Shown: positions 7,750 to 17,667 of the stretch, piece by piece | Layout of the letters: the number at the start of each line of letters is the position of its first letter | How positions within the stretch are numbered: the stretch's first letter is position 1 | Assembly (NCBI GenBank): GCA_035636195.1 | Contig: DASPZP010000047.1 | Location: 1 to 64,000 of the forward strand | Source: Anaeromyxobacter_A sp035636195 | Lineage (GTDB): Bacteria > Myxococcota > Myxococcia > Myxococcales > Anaeromyxobacteraceae | Direction: 5' to 3' | DNA length: 64,000 nucleotides | Notes under the pieces: model-generated | The model's input: the letters and a program-made list of their open reading frames with translations, nothing else | Database searches by the model: none | What the model was told of the DNA's origin: nothing | Made by a program: the position numbers and the translations under genes

Positions 7750-8892
7750 ATGCTCTACCACCTGCTCTTCCCGCTGGCAGGGCGCTTCGCGCTCTTCAAC
7801 GTCCTCCGCTACCCCTCCTTCCGCATCATCGCGGCCGGCTTCACGGCGCTCCTGCTCGGGCTCCTGCTCGGCCCCACCTTCATCGAGCGGATGCGCGTCA
7901 TCCAGTACGGCAGCTCGAACGTCCGCGAGGACACGCCCGAGGGCCACAAGAAGAAGGTCGGCACGCCGTCGATGGGCGGCGCGCTCATCCTCTTCTCGCT
8001 GGCGGTGGCCACCCTCCTCTTCGCCAACCTCACGAACCGCTACGTCTGGGCCGCCTTGACGGTGACGCTCACCTTCGGGGCGATCGGCTTCTGGGACGAC
8101 TACCTCAAGATCTCGAAGAAGAACTCGAAGGGCCTGGCCGGGAGGAGGAAGCTCCTCTGGCAGTCGCTCATCATCGTCGCCGTCTACTACCTCTTCCTCT
8201 CCGACCTGCACTTCACCGCCGCGCCGGGCTTCCCCTGGCTGCGGGTCGGGAGCTTCCAGGACCTGCACGTCACCCTCCCCTTCGTCCCCACGCGCTGGTT
8301 CAATCCTTCCTTCGGCTGGCTCTACCTGCCGTTCATGGTGCTGGTGGTGCTCGGCACGAGCCACGCCGTGAACCTGACCGACGGGCTCGACGGGCTCGCC
8401 ATCGGCCCGACCATCGTCTCCGCCTCCACCTTCCTCATCCTGGCCTACGTGGCGGGCACCACCATCGGCGGCTTCTCCATCGCCGCGTACCTGCGCATCC
8501 CGGTCATCCCTGGCGCGGCCGAGCTGGCCGTCTTCTGCTCCGCCCTCATCGGGGCCGGGATCGCCTTCCTCTGGTACAACACCTATCCGGCCTCGCTCTT
8601 CATGGGCGACGTGGGGTCGCTCGCGCTCGGGGGCGCGCTCGGGTCGCTGGCGGTGCTGACGAAGAACGAGGTCTCGAGCGCCGTCCTGCATGGAGTCTTC
8701 CTGGTCGAGACGCTCTCGGTGATGATCCAGGTGACGAGCTACCGGTACACCGGCCGGCGCGTCTTCAAGATGGCGCCCATCCATCACCACTTCGAGCTGA
8801 AGGGATGGGCCGAGCCGAAGATCATCGTCCGCTTCTGGATCATGTCCATCATGCTGGCGCTGGTGGCGCTCGCGTCGCTCAAGCTGAGGTAG
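7750..8892 (+). CDS. mraY: Phospho-MurNAc-pentapeptide transferase MraY
   Basis: Integral membrane enzyme that moves phospho-MurNAc-pentapeptide onto undecaprenyl phosphate to form lipid I. The 380-residue protein has about ten membrane helices. Diagnostic motifs are the acidic pair in FWDDYLKISKKNSKGL, NLTDGLDGLAIG and the C-terminal PIHHHFELKGW. The ATG lies 6 bp after the murF stop. murD starts three bases after its stop, so the genes are tightly packed. Confidence 0.97.
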   Translation: MLYHLLFPLAGRFALFNVLRYPSFRIIAAGFTALLLGLLLGPTFIERMRVIQYGSSNVREDTPEGHKKKVGTPSMGGALILFSLAVATLLFANLTNRYVWAALTVTLTFGAIGFWDDYLKISKKNSKGLAGRRKLLWQSLIIVAVYYLFLSDLHFTAAPGFPWLRVGSFQDLHVTLPFVPTRWFNPSFGWLYLPFMVLVVLGTSHAVNLTDGLDGLAIGPTIVSASTFLILAYVAGTTIGGFSIAAYLRIPVIPGAAELAVFCSALIGAGIAFLWYNTYPASLFMGDVGSLALGGALGSLAVLTKNEVSSAVLHGVFLVETLSVMIQVTSYRYTGRRVFKMAPIHHHFELKGWAEPKIIVRFWIMSIMLALVALASLKLR

Positions 8893-8895
8893 CCC

Positions 8896-10275
8896 ATGGA
8901 GAGCTCACTGCCGCTGGCGGGACGGCGCGTGCTGGTGGTGGGCCTCGCCCGCTCCGGCGTGGCCGCCGCGAGGCTGGCCCGCGCCCGCGGCGCGCGCGTG
9001 ACCGCCACCGACCGCCGCGCCGCGAGCGAGCTCGCGCCGACGGTGCGCGAGCTGGAGGGCTCGGTCGAGCTCGCGCTGGGCGGCCATGACCGCCACCACT
9101 TCACCAGCGCCGAGCTCGTCGTCGTCTCTCCCGGCGTGCCGCTGTCGCTGCCCGAGATCGCCGAGGCCCGCGGGCGAGGGATCCCCGTGATGGGCGAGGT
9201 GGAGCTCGCGGCGCGCCTCTTGCCGGGGCTCCCGCTGGTCGGCATCACCGGCACGAACGGGAAGAGCACCACCACGGCGCTCACGGGCGCGCTCGTCGCC
9301 CGCGATCGCCGCGTCTTCGTGGGCGGGAACCTCGGCACGCCGCTCTCCGAGCTCGTGCTCTCCGGCGAACCGGTCGAGGCGGCGGTGGTGGAGCTCTCCT
9401 CCTTCCAGCTGGAGGGCGCGGAGCAGCTCCGGCCTCGGGTGGCGGCGCTCCTCAACGTGACGCCCGATCACCTGGACCGGTACCCGAGCGTCGACGCCTA
9501 CGCGCTCGCCAAGGCGCGCCTCTTCATGAACCAGCAGCCGGACGACTTCGCCGTGGCGAACGCGCGCGACGCGCGCACGGTGGCGCTCGCCGGCGCGTCG
9601 CGCGCCCGCCTCCTGTCCTTTGGATTCGGTCCACCAGGCCCGCGCAGCGCGCGCGCGCCCGGGACCGGCACGCCGGGCGAGGTGTGGCTCGCCACCGGGG
9701 ACGGGACGCCGGAGCGCTACCTGGTGCGCTCGCGGGCGCTGCGGGGCCGCCACAACCTCGAGAACGCGATGGCGGCCGCGCTCTGCGCGCGTCTCCTCGG
9801 CGTGCCGGGCGCGGCGATCCAGGGCGGCCTGGACGCCTTCCCGGGCCTGCCGCACCGGCTCGAGCTCGTCCGGGAGCGCGGCGGGGTGGAGTGGGTGAAC
9901 GACTCCAAGGCCACCAACGTCGACTCGACGCTGGTCGGGCTCGCCGCCTTCCCGGCCGGGCGCCCGCACGTGGTCCTCATCATGGGCGGCCGCGGCAAGC
10001 GCGCACCCTACGCGCCCCTCGGGCCGCTCTTCGAGGGCCGGGTGAAGGCGCTCCTCACCCTCGGCGAGGACGCCGTCGCCGTCGAGCGCGAGCTCGGCGG
10101 GCTCGCCCCGACCGAGCGGGTCGGCACGCTCATCAGCGCCGTCGCTCGCGCGGCCGAGCTCGCCGCCGCCGGCGACGTGGTGCTCCTCTCCCCCGCCTGC
10201 GCCAGCTACGATCAATTCCAGAGCTACGAGCATCGCGGCGAGAGCTTCCGCCAGCTCGTCGGGGCCCTCTCGTGA
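8896..10275 (+). CDS. murD: UDP-MurNAc-L-alanine:D-glutamate ligase MurD
   Basis: Adds D-glutamate to UDP-MurNAc-L-alanine. The 459-residue protein has an N-terminal nucleotide-sugar domain (VVGLARSGVAAARLA), the P-loop GITGTNGKSTTT (~115-126), the ELSSFQLEGAE segment, NVTPDHLDRYPS and the C-terminal VNDSKATNVDST and SPACASYDQFQSYEHRGESF. All are standard MurD markers. The stop shares one base with the ftsW ATG (TGATG). Confidence 0.97.
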   Translation: MESSLPLAGRRVLVVGLARSGVAAARLARARGARVTATDRRAASELAPTVRELEGSVELALGGHDRHHFTSAELVVVSPGVPLSLPEIAEARGRGIPVMGEVELAARLLPGLPLVGITGTNGKSTTTALTGALVARDRRVFVGGNLGTPLSELVLSGEPVEAAVVELSSFQLEGAEQLRPRVAALLNVTPDHLDRYPSVDAYALAKARLFMNQQPDDFAVANARDARTVALAGASRARLLSFGFGPPGPRSARAPGTGTPGEVWLATGDGTPERYLVRSRALRGRHNLENAMAAALCARLLGVPGAAIQGGLDAFPGLPHRLELVRERGGVEWVNDSKATNVDSTLVGLAAFPAGRPHVVLIMGGRGKRAPYAPLGPLFEGRVKALLTLGEDAVAVERELGGLAPTERVGTLISAVARAAELAAAGDVVLLSPACASYDQFQSYEHRGESFRQLVGALS

Positions 10276-11459
10276 TGCGCGCCACCACTTCCGCCCGCGC
10301 CCCGGCCGCCGAGGCCGTCGACCGGCTGCTCCTCGCGGTGGTGCTCCTGCTCGTCGCCATCGGCAGCGTGATGGTGTACTCGGCGAGCGCCGTCACGGCG
10401 GCGGCGCGCTTCAAGGACAGCTTCCACTTCCTGTGGCGGCAGCTCCTCGCCCTCGGGATGGGCCTCGGGCTGCTCGTCCTCGCCCTCGGCGTGGGGTACC
10501 GGCGGGCGGAGCGGCTCGCCTACCCCTTCCTCGCCGCCACCTTCGTCGCGCTCGTGGCGGTGCTCCTGCCCTTCATCGGCCACACGGCGGGCGGCGCGCG
10601 CCGCTGGATCGGCCTCGGACCCTTTTCGTTCCAGCCTGCGGAGGCGGCCAAGCTAGCGCTCGTCCTCTACCTGGCCCACTCGCTCGCGAAGAAGCGCGAC
10701 AAGGTCCGCATCTTCTCCATCGGCTTCCTGCCGCACCTGCTCGTGGCGGGTGCGCTCATGGGGCTGTGCTTGCTGGAGAAGGACCTCGGCACCTGCGTCG
10801 TGATGGCGCTCGTGCTCTTCGTGATGCTCTTCGCGGCCGGCGCCAAGGTGAGCTACATTCTCGGCGCGCTGCTCGCGTCGCTCCCGCTCGTCTACAACGC
10901 GATCATGGGCACGCCGTACCGGCGCGTGCGGTTCGAGGCGTGGCTCAAGCCGTTCGAGCACCGCCGCGACGCGGGGTATCAGATGTGGGAGTCGATGGTC
11001 GGCATCGGGAGCGGGGGTTGGTTCGGACAGGGCCTGGGACAGGGCCGCTCGAAGCTGTTCTATCTGCCGGAGGCGCACACGGACTTCATCGCCGCCGTCA
11101 TCGCCGAAGAGGCGGGGCTCGTGGGGCTCGGGCTCCTCATCCTGCTCTACGCCGTCTTCGTGTGGCGCGGGCTCCGGGCCGCCTTCCAGGCCGCCGATCC
11201 GTTCGGCTGCTACCTCGCGCTCGGCGTGACGACGCTCGTGGGCGTGCAGGCGCTCGTGAACCTCGGGGTGGTGACGGTGCTCCTGCCGACGAAGGGCCTC
11301 ACCCTGCCCTTCGTCTCCTACGGCGGCAGCTCGCTCATGACGCTCCTCGCCGGCACCGGCCTCCTCCTCAGCGTCTCGGCCTGTCGGGGCGGCTTCCTGC
11401 ACCGCGCCGACCAGGCGGTGCGCGTGGGCGGCCCGGCGGCGGAGGGCGCGCGGCCGTGA
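10275..11459 (+). CDS. ftsW: Septal glycosyltransferase FtsW (SEDS family)
   Basis: Polytopic SEDS protein that polymerises septal glycan from lipid II together with FtsI. It has 394 residues and about ten membrane helices. Markers are VMVYSASAV in the first helix, SFQPAEAAKLALVLYLA, the loop YQMWESMVGIGSGGWFGQG, LPEAHTDFIAAVIAEE with the catalytic-region Asp, and GLTLPFVSYGGSSLM near the end. The ATG at 10275 is preferred; a GTG one codon upstream is also possible. The murG GTG overlaps its stop. Confidence 0.96.
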   Translation: MRATTSARAPAAEAVDRLLLAVVLLLVAIGSVMVYSASAVTAAARFKDSFHFLWRQLLALGMGLGLLVLALGVGYRRAERLAYPFLAATFVALVAVLLPFIGHTAGGARRWIGLGPFSFQPAEAAKLALVLYLAHSLAKKRDKVRIFSIGFLPHLLVAGALMGLCLLEKDLGTCVVMALVLFVMLFAAGAKVSYILGALLASLPLVYNAIMGTPYRRVRFEAWLKPFEHRRDAGYQMWESMVGIGSGGWFGQGLGQGRSKLFYLPEAHTDFIAAVIAEEAGLVGLGLLILLYAVFVWRGLRAAFQAADPFGCYLALGVTTLVGVQALVNLGVVTVLLPTKGLTLPFVSYGGSSLMTLLAGTGLLLSVSACRGGFLHRADQAVRVGGPAAEGARP

Positions 11460-12633
11460 GGATGATGGTCGCCGGCGGCGGGACGGGCGGGCACGTCTTC
11501 CCCGGCGTGGCGCTGGCGGAGGAGGTCGTGACCCGTCACCCTCAGAATGACGTGGTGTTCGCGGGGACGGCCCGGGGGTTGGAGGCGAAGGTGGTCCCCG
11601 CGGCGGGGTATCCGATCGAGCTCATCGAGGTGAAGGGGCTGAAGGGAAAAGGCCTCCTCGCCCTGCTCGCGAACGTCCTCTTGCTGCCGCGCGCCTTCCT
11701 GCAGTGCTGGCGCATCCTGCGGCGCTGGCGGCCGGACATCGTGGTGGGGGTGGGCGGCTACGCCTCCGGGCCGGTCGTGCTCACCGCCTGGCTCATGGGC
11801 ATCCCGACGGCAGTGCAGGAGCAGAACGCCATGCCCGGCTTCACGAACCGCGTGCTGGGCCGCTTCGTGAGGGCGGCCTTCACCGCCTTCCCCGAGGCCG
11901 GGCGCTACTTCGCCGCGCACAAGGTGCACCAGCTCGGCAACCCCATCCGCCGCGAGCTGATGGAGAACTACATGCGCCCGTCGCAGGTGCACGAGAAGCT
12001 GAGGCTCCTCGTGTTCGGCGGCTCGCAGGGCGCGCACGCGCTCAACATGCGCCTCATCGAGGCGCTGCCACACCTCGTCGACCTGCGCGACCAGCTCGAG
12101 ATCACGCACCAGACCGGCGCTCGGGACCGCGGGGCGGTCGACAAGGGCTATCGCGCCTGCGGCTTCCCGGTCGACGTGCGGGAGTTCATCACCGACATGA
12201 GCGACGCCTACGCGCGCTCCGACCTGGTCGTCTGCCGCGCCGGCGCGACGACCCTCGCCGAGCTGACCACCTGCAAGAAGCCCGCGATCCTGATCCCGTT
12301 CCCGAAGGCGGCCGACAACCACCAGGTGATGAACGCGAAGAGCCTGGTCGACGCGGGGGCGGCCGTCATGATCGAGGAGCGGGAGCTGACGGGCGAGGTG
12401 CTGGCGCGGGAGATAGAGGCCATCCTGCGCGACCCCGAGCGCCGGGAGCGGATGGCCCGGGCGGCCGGGAGGCTGGGGAGCCCGCAGGCGGCGCGGGAGA
12501 TCGCCGACGTCTTCAGCGAGCTGGTGAACCGCCGCTGGGGCTCGCCGCGCGGCCAGGACCGCGGCCCCGCTTTCGTGCCCGTCCGCCCCCCCGACGGAAT
12601 CGCGGAGGGCGCCGCCGGGGCGCCGCCGGCGCC

Positions 12634-12637
<4 letters not shown>
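11456..12637 (+). CDS. murG: Lipid II synthase MurG
   Basis: Peripheral membrane glycosyltransferase that transfers GlcNAc from UDP-GlcNAc to lipid I. The 393-residue product has the N-terminal glycine loop AGGGTGGHVFPGVALAEE, GVGGYASGPVVLTAW, HQLGNPIRRE, FGGSQGAHALN, DLVVCRAGATTLAEL and the C-terminal PFPKAADNHQ region. The GTG at 11456 overlaps the ftsW stop; an ATG at 11462 is an alternative. A tail of about 35 residues beyond the GT-B fold is Pro/Arg/Ala-rich and variable. Confidence 0.97.
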
Positions 12638-14010
<1,373 letters not shown>

Positions 14011-14017
14011 GCTGGGT

Positions 14018-14081
14018 GTAGGGCGGGGGCTTGTCCCCCGCCGCCGATTGCGCCGCGGCGGGGGATGAACCCCCGCCCTAC
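14018..14081. repeat. Paired inverted repeat (gtaggg family) between murC and murB
   Basis: Two related ~26-bp hairpin units sit in opposite orientation with their GTAGGG ends outward. Each unit has G-rich and C-rich arms (GGCGGGGG/CCCCCGCC). The left unit has loop cttgt; the right unit has loop ttcat, read on the minus strand. The pair itself can form a larger hairpin. The same two unit types pair at 23097-23172 and 26007-26068, and one unit is alone at 15961-15986. Confidence 0.9.
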
Positions 14082-14107
14082 GAAACGGGTATTCAGGGAG
14101 TCGAACC

Positions 14108-15025
14108 CTGGCCGACTGGCGTCACCATCTCGAGCAGGTCGTCCGCGGCGAGAACGTCCGCGACGCCCCGCTCGCCGCGCGCACCGCCATCCGGGTGGGT
14201 GGCCCGGCCGACCTCCTCGTGCGCCCGGCCGATCCGGACGCGCTCGCCGTGCTGCTGGCGGCGGTGCGCGAGCTGGACCTGCCGCTCTTCGTGCTGGGCG
14301 GCGGGGCGAACCTGCTCGTCGCCGACCTCGGCGTGCGCGGCGTCACCGTGAAGTTGCCGCCGGGCTTCGGCGAGGAGTCGAACGAGGGTGGGCGGCTCGT
14401 CCTCTCCGCGGGCGCCCCTTCGTCGCGCCTCACCAGCCGGGCGCAGAAGCTCGGGCTCGTCGGCTGCGAGTTCGTGGCGGCCATCCCGGGGACCCTGGGC
14501 GGACTCGTCGCCATGAACGCCGGGACCCACCAGGGCGAGCTGAAGGACGTCCTCACTCGCGTCGAGCTCGCCACGGCGGAGGGCACGGGCTGGGTGCCCG
14601 CCTCGACGCTCGACCTGGCCTACCGCACCTGCCGGCTACCACCGGGGGCGGTGGTGACGCGCCTCGAGGTGGAGCTCCGGCCGGGCGACGTCGCCGCCAG
14701 CGCCGCCGCCATGAAGGCCGACGTGGACCGCCGCCGCGCCACCCAGCCCTACGACCGGCCGACCTTCGGCTCGACCTTCCGCAACCCGCCCGGAGACTTC
14801 GCCGGCCGCCTGATGGAGGCGGCGGGGCTGAAGGGCCGCCGGCTCGGGAACGCGCAGTGGTCGGACGTCCACGCGAACTTCGTGGTGAACGTGGGCGGCG
14901 CGTCGGCCGGGGACGTGCTCGCGCTCGTCCGGCTGGCGCGCGCGAGGGTGCGCGAGCAGTTCGGGGTGGAGCTCGAGCCCGAGGTGCGCCTGGCCGGGGA
15001 TTTCGCGGCCGGCGAGACGATCTGA
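14108..15025 (+). CDS. murB: UDP-N-acetylenolpyruvoylglucosamine reductase MurB
   Basis: FAD- and NADPH-dependent reduction of UDP-GlcNAc-enolpyruvate to UDP-MurNAc. The reading frame shows RTAIRVGGPADLLVRPAD, VLGGGANLLVADLGVRGV, EFVAAIPGTLGGLVAMNAGT, the proton-donor-region FGSTFRNPPGDFAGRLMEAAGLKG and HANFVVNVGGAS. The first GTG in frame (14195) would delete the conserved N-terminal segment, and no ATG, GTG or TTG lies further upstream. A CTG at 14108, seven bases after AGGGAG, gives a 305-residue protein beginning LADWRHHLEQVV. The CTG start is an inference; the gene identity is firm. Confidence 0.9.
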   Translation: MADWRHHLEQVVRGENVRDAPLAARTAIRVGGPADLLVRPADPDALAVLLAAVRELDLPLFVLGGGANLLVADLGVRGVTVKLPPGFGEESNEGGRLVLSAGAPSSRLTSRAQKLGLVGCEFVAAIPGTLGGLVAMNAGTHQGELKDVLTRVELATAEGTGWVPASTLDLAYRTCRLPPGAVVTRLEVELRPGDVAASAAAMKADVDRRRATQPYDRPTFGSTFRNPPGDFAGRLMEAAGLKGRRLGNAQWSDVHANFVVNVGGASAGDVLALVRLARARVREQFGVELEPEVRLAGDFAAGETI

Positions 15026-15037
15026 TAGTGAGGAGTC

Positions 15038-15964
15038 ATGGGAACGTGGTCAGGGAAGAAGGTGGCGGTGCTCTACGGTGGCCGGTCCACCGAGCGCGAC
15101 GTGTCGCTCCGCACCGGCAAGGGCTGCGCTAGCGCGCTCACGGAGCGCGGCTACGACGTGACGCTCCTCGACGTCGACCTGGAGGTGGCGGCCCGGCTCC
15201 GGGAGTCGCGCGCCGAGGTCGCGTTCGTGGCCCTGCACGGCCGCTGGGGCGAGGACGGCGCGATCCAGGGATTGCTCGAGTCGATGGGCATCCCCTACAC
15301 CGGCTCGGGCGTGCTCGCCTCGGCGCTGGGCATGGACAAGGTCTTCTCGAAGCTCCTATTCCGCGAGCACGGGCTGAAGGTGATCGAGTACCGAGTCTTC
15401 CCGCCCGAGCGCGCGGAGGAGATCACGGTCGGCGATCTGCCCTTCGGGCTGCCCGCCGTGGTGAAGCCGGCCGGCGAGGGCTCCTCGGTGGGGGTCCACA
15501 TCGTGCGCGACTCCGCCGCCCTCACCGACGCCTGCCTCGACGCGGCCCGCTACAAGGGCGAGCTCATCGTCGAGCGCTACGTGAAGGGCGCCGAGATGAA
15601 CGTGGCGGTGCTGGACGGCAAGGCGCTCGGGGCGATCGAGATCGTCCCCTCGCGCGAGTTCTACGACTACACCGCCAAGTACACGCCCGGCGCGACGCAG
15701 TACTTCTTTCCGCCGCGGCTGCCGGCAGAGCACACCCGCAGGGCGTGCGAGGCGGCGGAGCAGGCGCACCGAGTGCTGGGCTGCGCCGGCGTGACCCGGG
15801 CCGACTTCATCGTCAGCCCCGAGGGCGTGCCCTACATCCTGGAGGTCAACACGCTGCCCGGGATGACGGCCACCTCGCTCGTGCCGAAGATCGCGGCCGG
15901 GCTCGACATCTCCTTCGCCGAGCTGTGCGAGCGGCTCCTGGAGGGCGCGGCGCTGAAGGCGTAG
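15038..15964 (+). CDS. ddl: D-alanine:D-alanine ligase
   Basis: ATP-grasp enzyme that makes the D-Ala-D-Ala dipeptide used by MurF. The 308-residue protein has VLYGGRSTERDVSLRTG near the start, ALHGRWGEDGAIQGLLE, MDKVFSKLLFREHGL, the ATP-binding PAVVKPAGEGSSVGV, and EVNTLPGMTATSLVPKIA at the C-terminal active site. It starts 12 bp after murB. Its stop codon TAG is part of a gtaggg-family repeat unit. The leftward redox cassette begins immediately after. Confidence 0.97.
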   Translation: MGTWSGKKVAVLYGGRSTERDVSLRTGKGCASALTERGYDVTLLDVDLEVAARLRESRAEVAFVALHGRWGEDGAIQGLLESMGIPYTGSGVLASALGMDKVFSKLLFREHGLKVIEYRVFPPERAEEITVGDLPFGLPAVVKPAGEGSSVGVHIVRDSAALTDACLDAARYKGELIVERYVKGAEMNVAVLDGKALGAIEIVPSREFYDYTAKYTPGATQYFFPPRLPAEHTRRACEAAEQAHRVLGCAGVTRADFIVSPEGVPYILEVNTLPGMTATSLVPKIAAGLDISFAELCERLLEGAALKA

Positions 15965-15986
15965 GGCGGGGGTTCATCCCCCGCCG
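15961..15986. repeat. Single gtaggg-family hairpin unit at the ddl 3' end
   Basis: One ttcat-loop unit of the repeat family seen at 14018, 23097 and 26007. It lies between the convergent ddl and thioredoxin/TPR gene and supplies the ddl stop codon. The stem could act as a bidirectional transcription barrier, but there is no T-run. Confidence 0.85.
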
Positions 15987-16004
15987 CACGCGCCCGCGGC
16001 GAGG

Positions 16005-16742
16005 CTACTGCTTCAGCGCGGCGGGCCGGGTGCCGCCCTCGCACGCCGCGAGCCCGGAGAGCGCATCCGGCTGCGTGGGCGAGATGGAGAGCGCCTTGCG
16101 GAAGGACACCACCGCGCGATCGCAGTGCCCATCCTCGGCCTCGCGCCGGCCCATGATCACCCAGCGCCGCGCCACCGCATTCTTGTCGTCATTGGGCATG
16201 CTGGCGGCCGGCGGGTTCAAGACGAGCTGCAGCTGCGCGGCGTCGATCTCCTTCAGGAGGTAGCGCACGTGCGCGTGGACGATGTCGCAGTAGCGCAGCC
16301 GCACGTACGGCTGCGCGAGCGCCACCTTGCCCTTGTCGTCCGTCACCACCAGCATCGGGTGCTGCCGCACCTCCAGCTTGCCGTAGAGGGCATCGTCCGC
16401 GTCGAGGAGCACCTTGACGTGCAGCCCCGCGCCGTCCACCGCCGCCTTGACCTCGGCCGCCGGGTAGGTGCTCGAGACGACCGCCACCATGTGCACGGAC
16501 TTCCCGACGAAGAGCTTCTCGCACTGGGCCATCTGCTTGAGCGTGTCGAGGGACGCTTCCTGACCCGGGCGCCAGAACAGGATGATGTTGGCCGAGGCGA
16601 CGCGGCTGAAGAGCGCCTCCGCGCCGCCGGTCAGCACCTTCAGCTGGACCGGCTCCAGCGTCTCACCCTCCGTCACGCGCGCGCCGGCGGAGGGCGCCGC
16701 GGCCAGGGACAGCAGCGCGAGGCCGATGGTGACGAAGCGCAA
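16005..16742 (-). CDS. Secreted thioredoxin-fold/TPR protein, cysteine-less (paralogue 1)
   Basis: A 245-residue exported protein. The chosen TTG start has AGGAGG seven bases upstream and gives a clean signal peptide (MRFVTIGLALLSLAAAPSAG). The body matches an AhpC/TlpA-like thioredoxin fold (SANIILFWRPGQEASLDTL), but the active-site Cys-x-x-Cys is replaced by PGQE, so it should not be a disulfide oxidoreductase. About 50 C-terminal residues form a TPR-like helical pair. It is clearly paralogous to the next gene. It probably acts as a binding or scaffold protein beside the multiheme cytochromes; this role is inferred from context. Confidence 0.75.
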   Translation of the reverse strand: MRFVTIGLALLSLAAAPSAGARVTEGETLEPVQLKVLTGGAEALFSRVASANIILFWRPGQEASLDTLKQMAQCEKLFVGKSVHMVAVVSSTYPAAEVKAAVDGAGLHVKVLLDADDALYGKLEVRQHPMLVVTDDKGKVALAQPYVRLRYCDIVHAHVRYLLKEIDAAQLQLVLNPPAASMPNDDKNAVARRWVIMGRREAEDGHCDRAVVSFRKALSISPTQPDALSGLAACEGGTRPAALKQ

Positions 16743-16814
16743 GGTGAACCTCCTGGAGTCCGCTACCGCTGCAGCGTCGCGCGAGGGAGTGGAAGGGCGC
16801 ATGGGCGGGCTCGC

Positions 16815-17657
16815 TCACGGACCGCAGGGCGACTTCTTCTGCTGGACCACCGCCACCAGCTGCGGCGAGAGCTTCACCGCCTCCTGGTAGGCGAGCTTCG
16901 CCTCGGCGCACTTGCCCTGCGACGAGAGCGCGTCGCCGAGGAGCACGTGGGCCGGCGCATAGTGCGAGTCGGCCTGGAGGAGCTTCCGCGCCTCCGCCGC
17001 TGCCTTGTCGTACTGCTCCATGCCCAGGTACGCCTCGCCCATCTTGATGAAGCGGTTCGAGACGGCGCCCTTCACCTCGTCCGGCATGAGCGCCCGCTCC
17101 GGGGCGTCGGTCCGCGCCAGCTCGGTCTTGCCGATCTCCTTCAGCGCGTACCGCACCTGCCCCTTGACCCGGTCGCAGTAGTTCACGTCCTGGAATGGCT
17201 CGTAGGCGATGAGCGCGAACTTCTCGTTGGCGACGCCCACCACCGGGTGGAGCCGCACGCCGAGCTTGCCGTAGAGCGCGTCGCCCTGGTCGATGAGCAC
17301 CGGGATGTGCGCGCCCGCCAGCGCCACCGAGGCCCGCACCTCCTGCGCCGACCAGCTCGAGGAGACGACCGCCACCCAGCGGACCGGCTTGCCGGCGAAG
17401 GTCCGCTCGCACTCGGCGATGGCCTTGAGCGCCTTGACCGAGTTCTCCTGCTGCGGGCGGAAGAAGATGAAGACGTTGGCCTGGGCCCGGGGGGAGAGCA
17501 GCGCCTCCTTCCCCCCGGCCAGGGTCGTCAGCTCGACGTTCTCGACGGAATCACCCACCGCCACGTTGGCGAAGGCGAGGGCCGTGGCGGGGATGAGGGT
17601 GGTGCACGTGACCGCGATCCCGAGCACCCACGCGAGCAGGTTGCGATGAGGCGTCAT
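16815..17657 (-). CDS. Secreted thioredoxin-fold/TPR protein, cysteine-less (paralogue 2)
   Basis: A 280-residue protein with an N-terminal signal sequence (hydrophobic ~8-28), a thioredoxin-like domain and two C-terminal TPR-like repeats (~195-265). The segment ANVFIFFRPQQENSVKALK aligns with paralogue 1 and again lacks active-site cysteines. Shared features include VVSSSW/VVSSTY, LYGKL and an RYALKEI/RYLLKEI helix. It lies 10 bp after the decaheme cytochrome and upstream of paralogue 1, so all three are likely cotranscribed. Exact function unknown. Confidence 0.75.
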   Translation of the reverse strand: MTPHRNLLAWVLGIAVTCTTLIPATALAFANVAVGDSVENVELTTLAGGKEALLSPRAQANVFIFFRPQQENSVKALKAIAECERTFAGKPVRWVAVVSSSWSAQEVRASVALAGAHIPVLIDQGDALYGKLGVRLHPVVGVANEKFALIAYEPFQDVNYCDRVKGQVRYALKEIGKTELARTDAPERALMPDEVKGAVSNRFIKMGEAYLGMEQYDKAAAEARKLLQADSHYAPAHVLLGDALSSQGKCAEAKLAYQEAVKLSPQLVAVVQQKKSPCGP

Positions 17658-17667
17658 GGTGGACTCC

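Noticed and set aside
14090..14107. Perfect tRNA T-arm-like sequence on the minus strand (CAGGG-TTCGACT-CCCTG)
   Set aside because: No anticodon arm, D-arm or acceptor partner can be placed; the upstream side is murB coding sequence. At most a fragment or coincidence.
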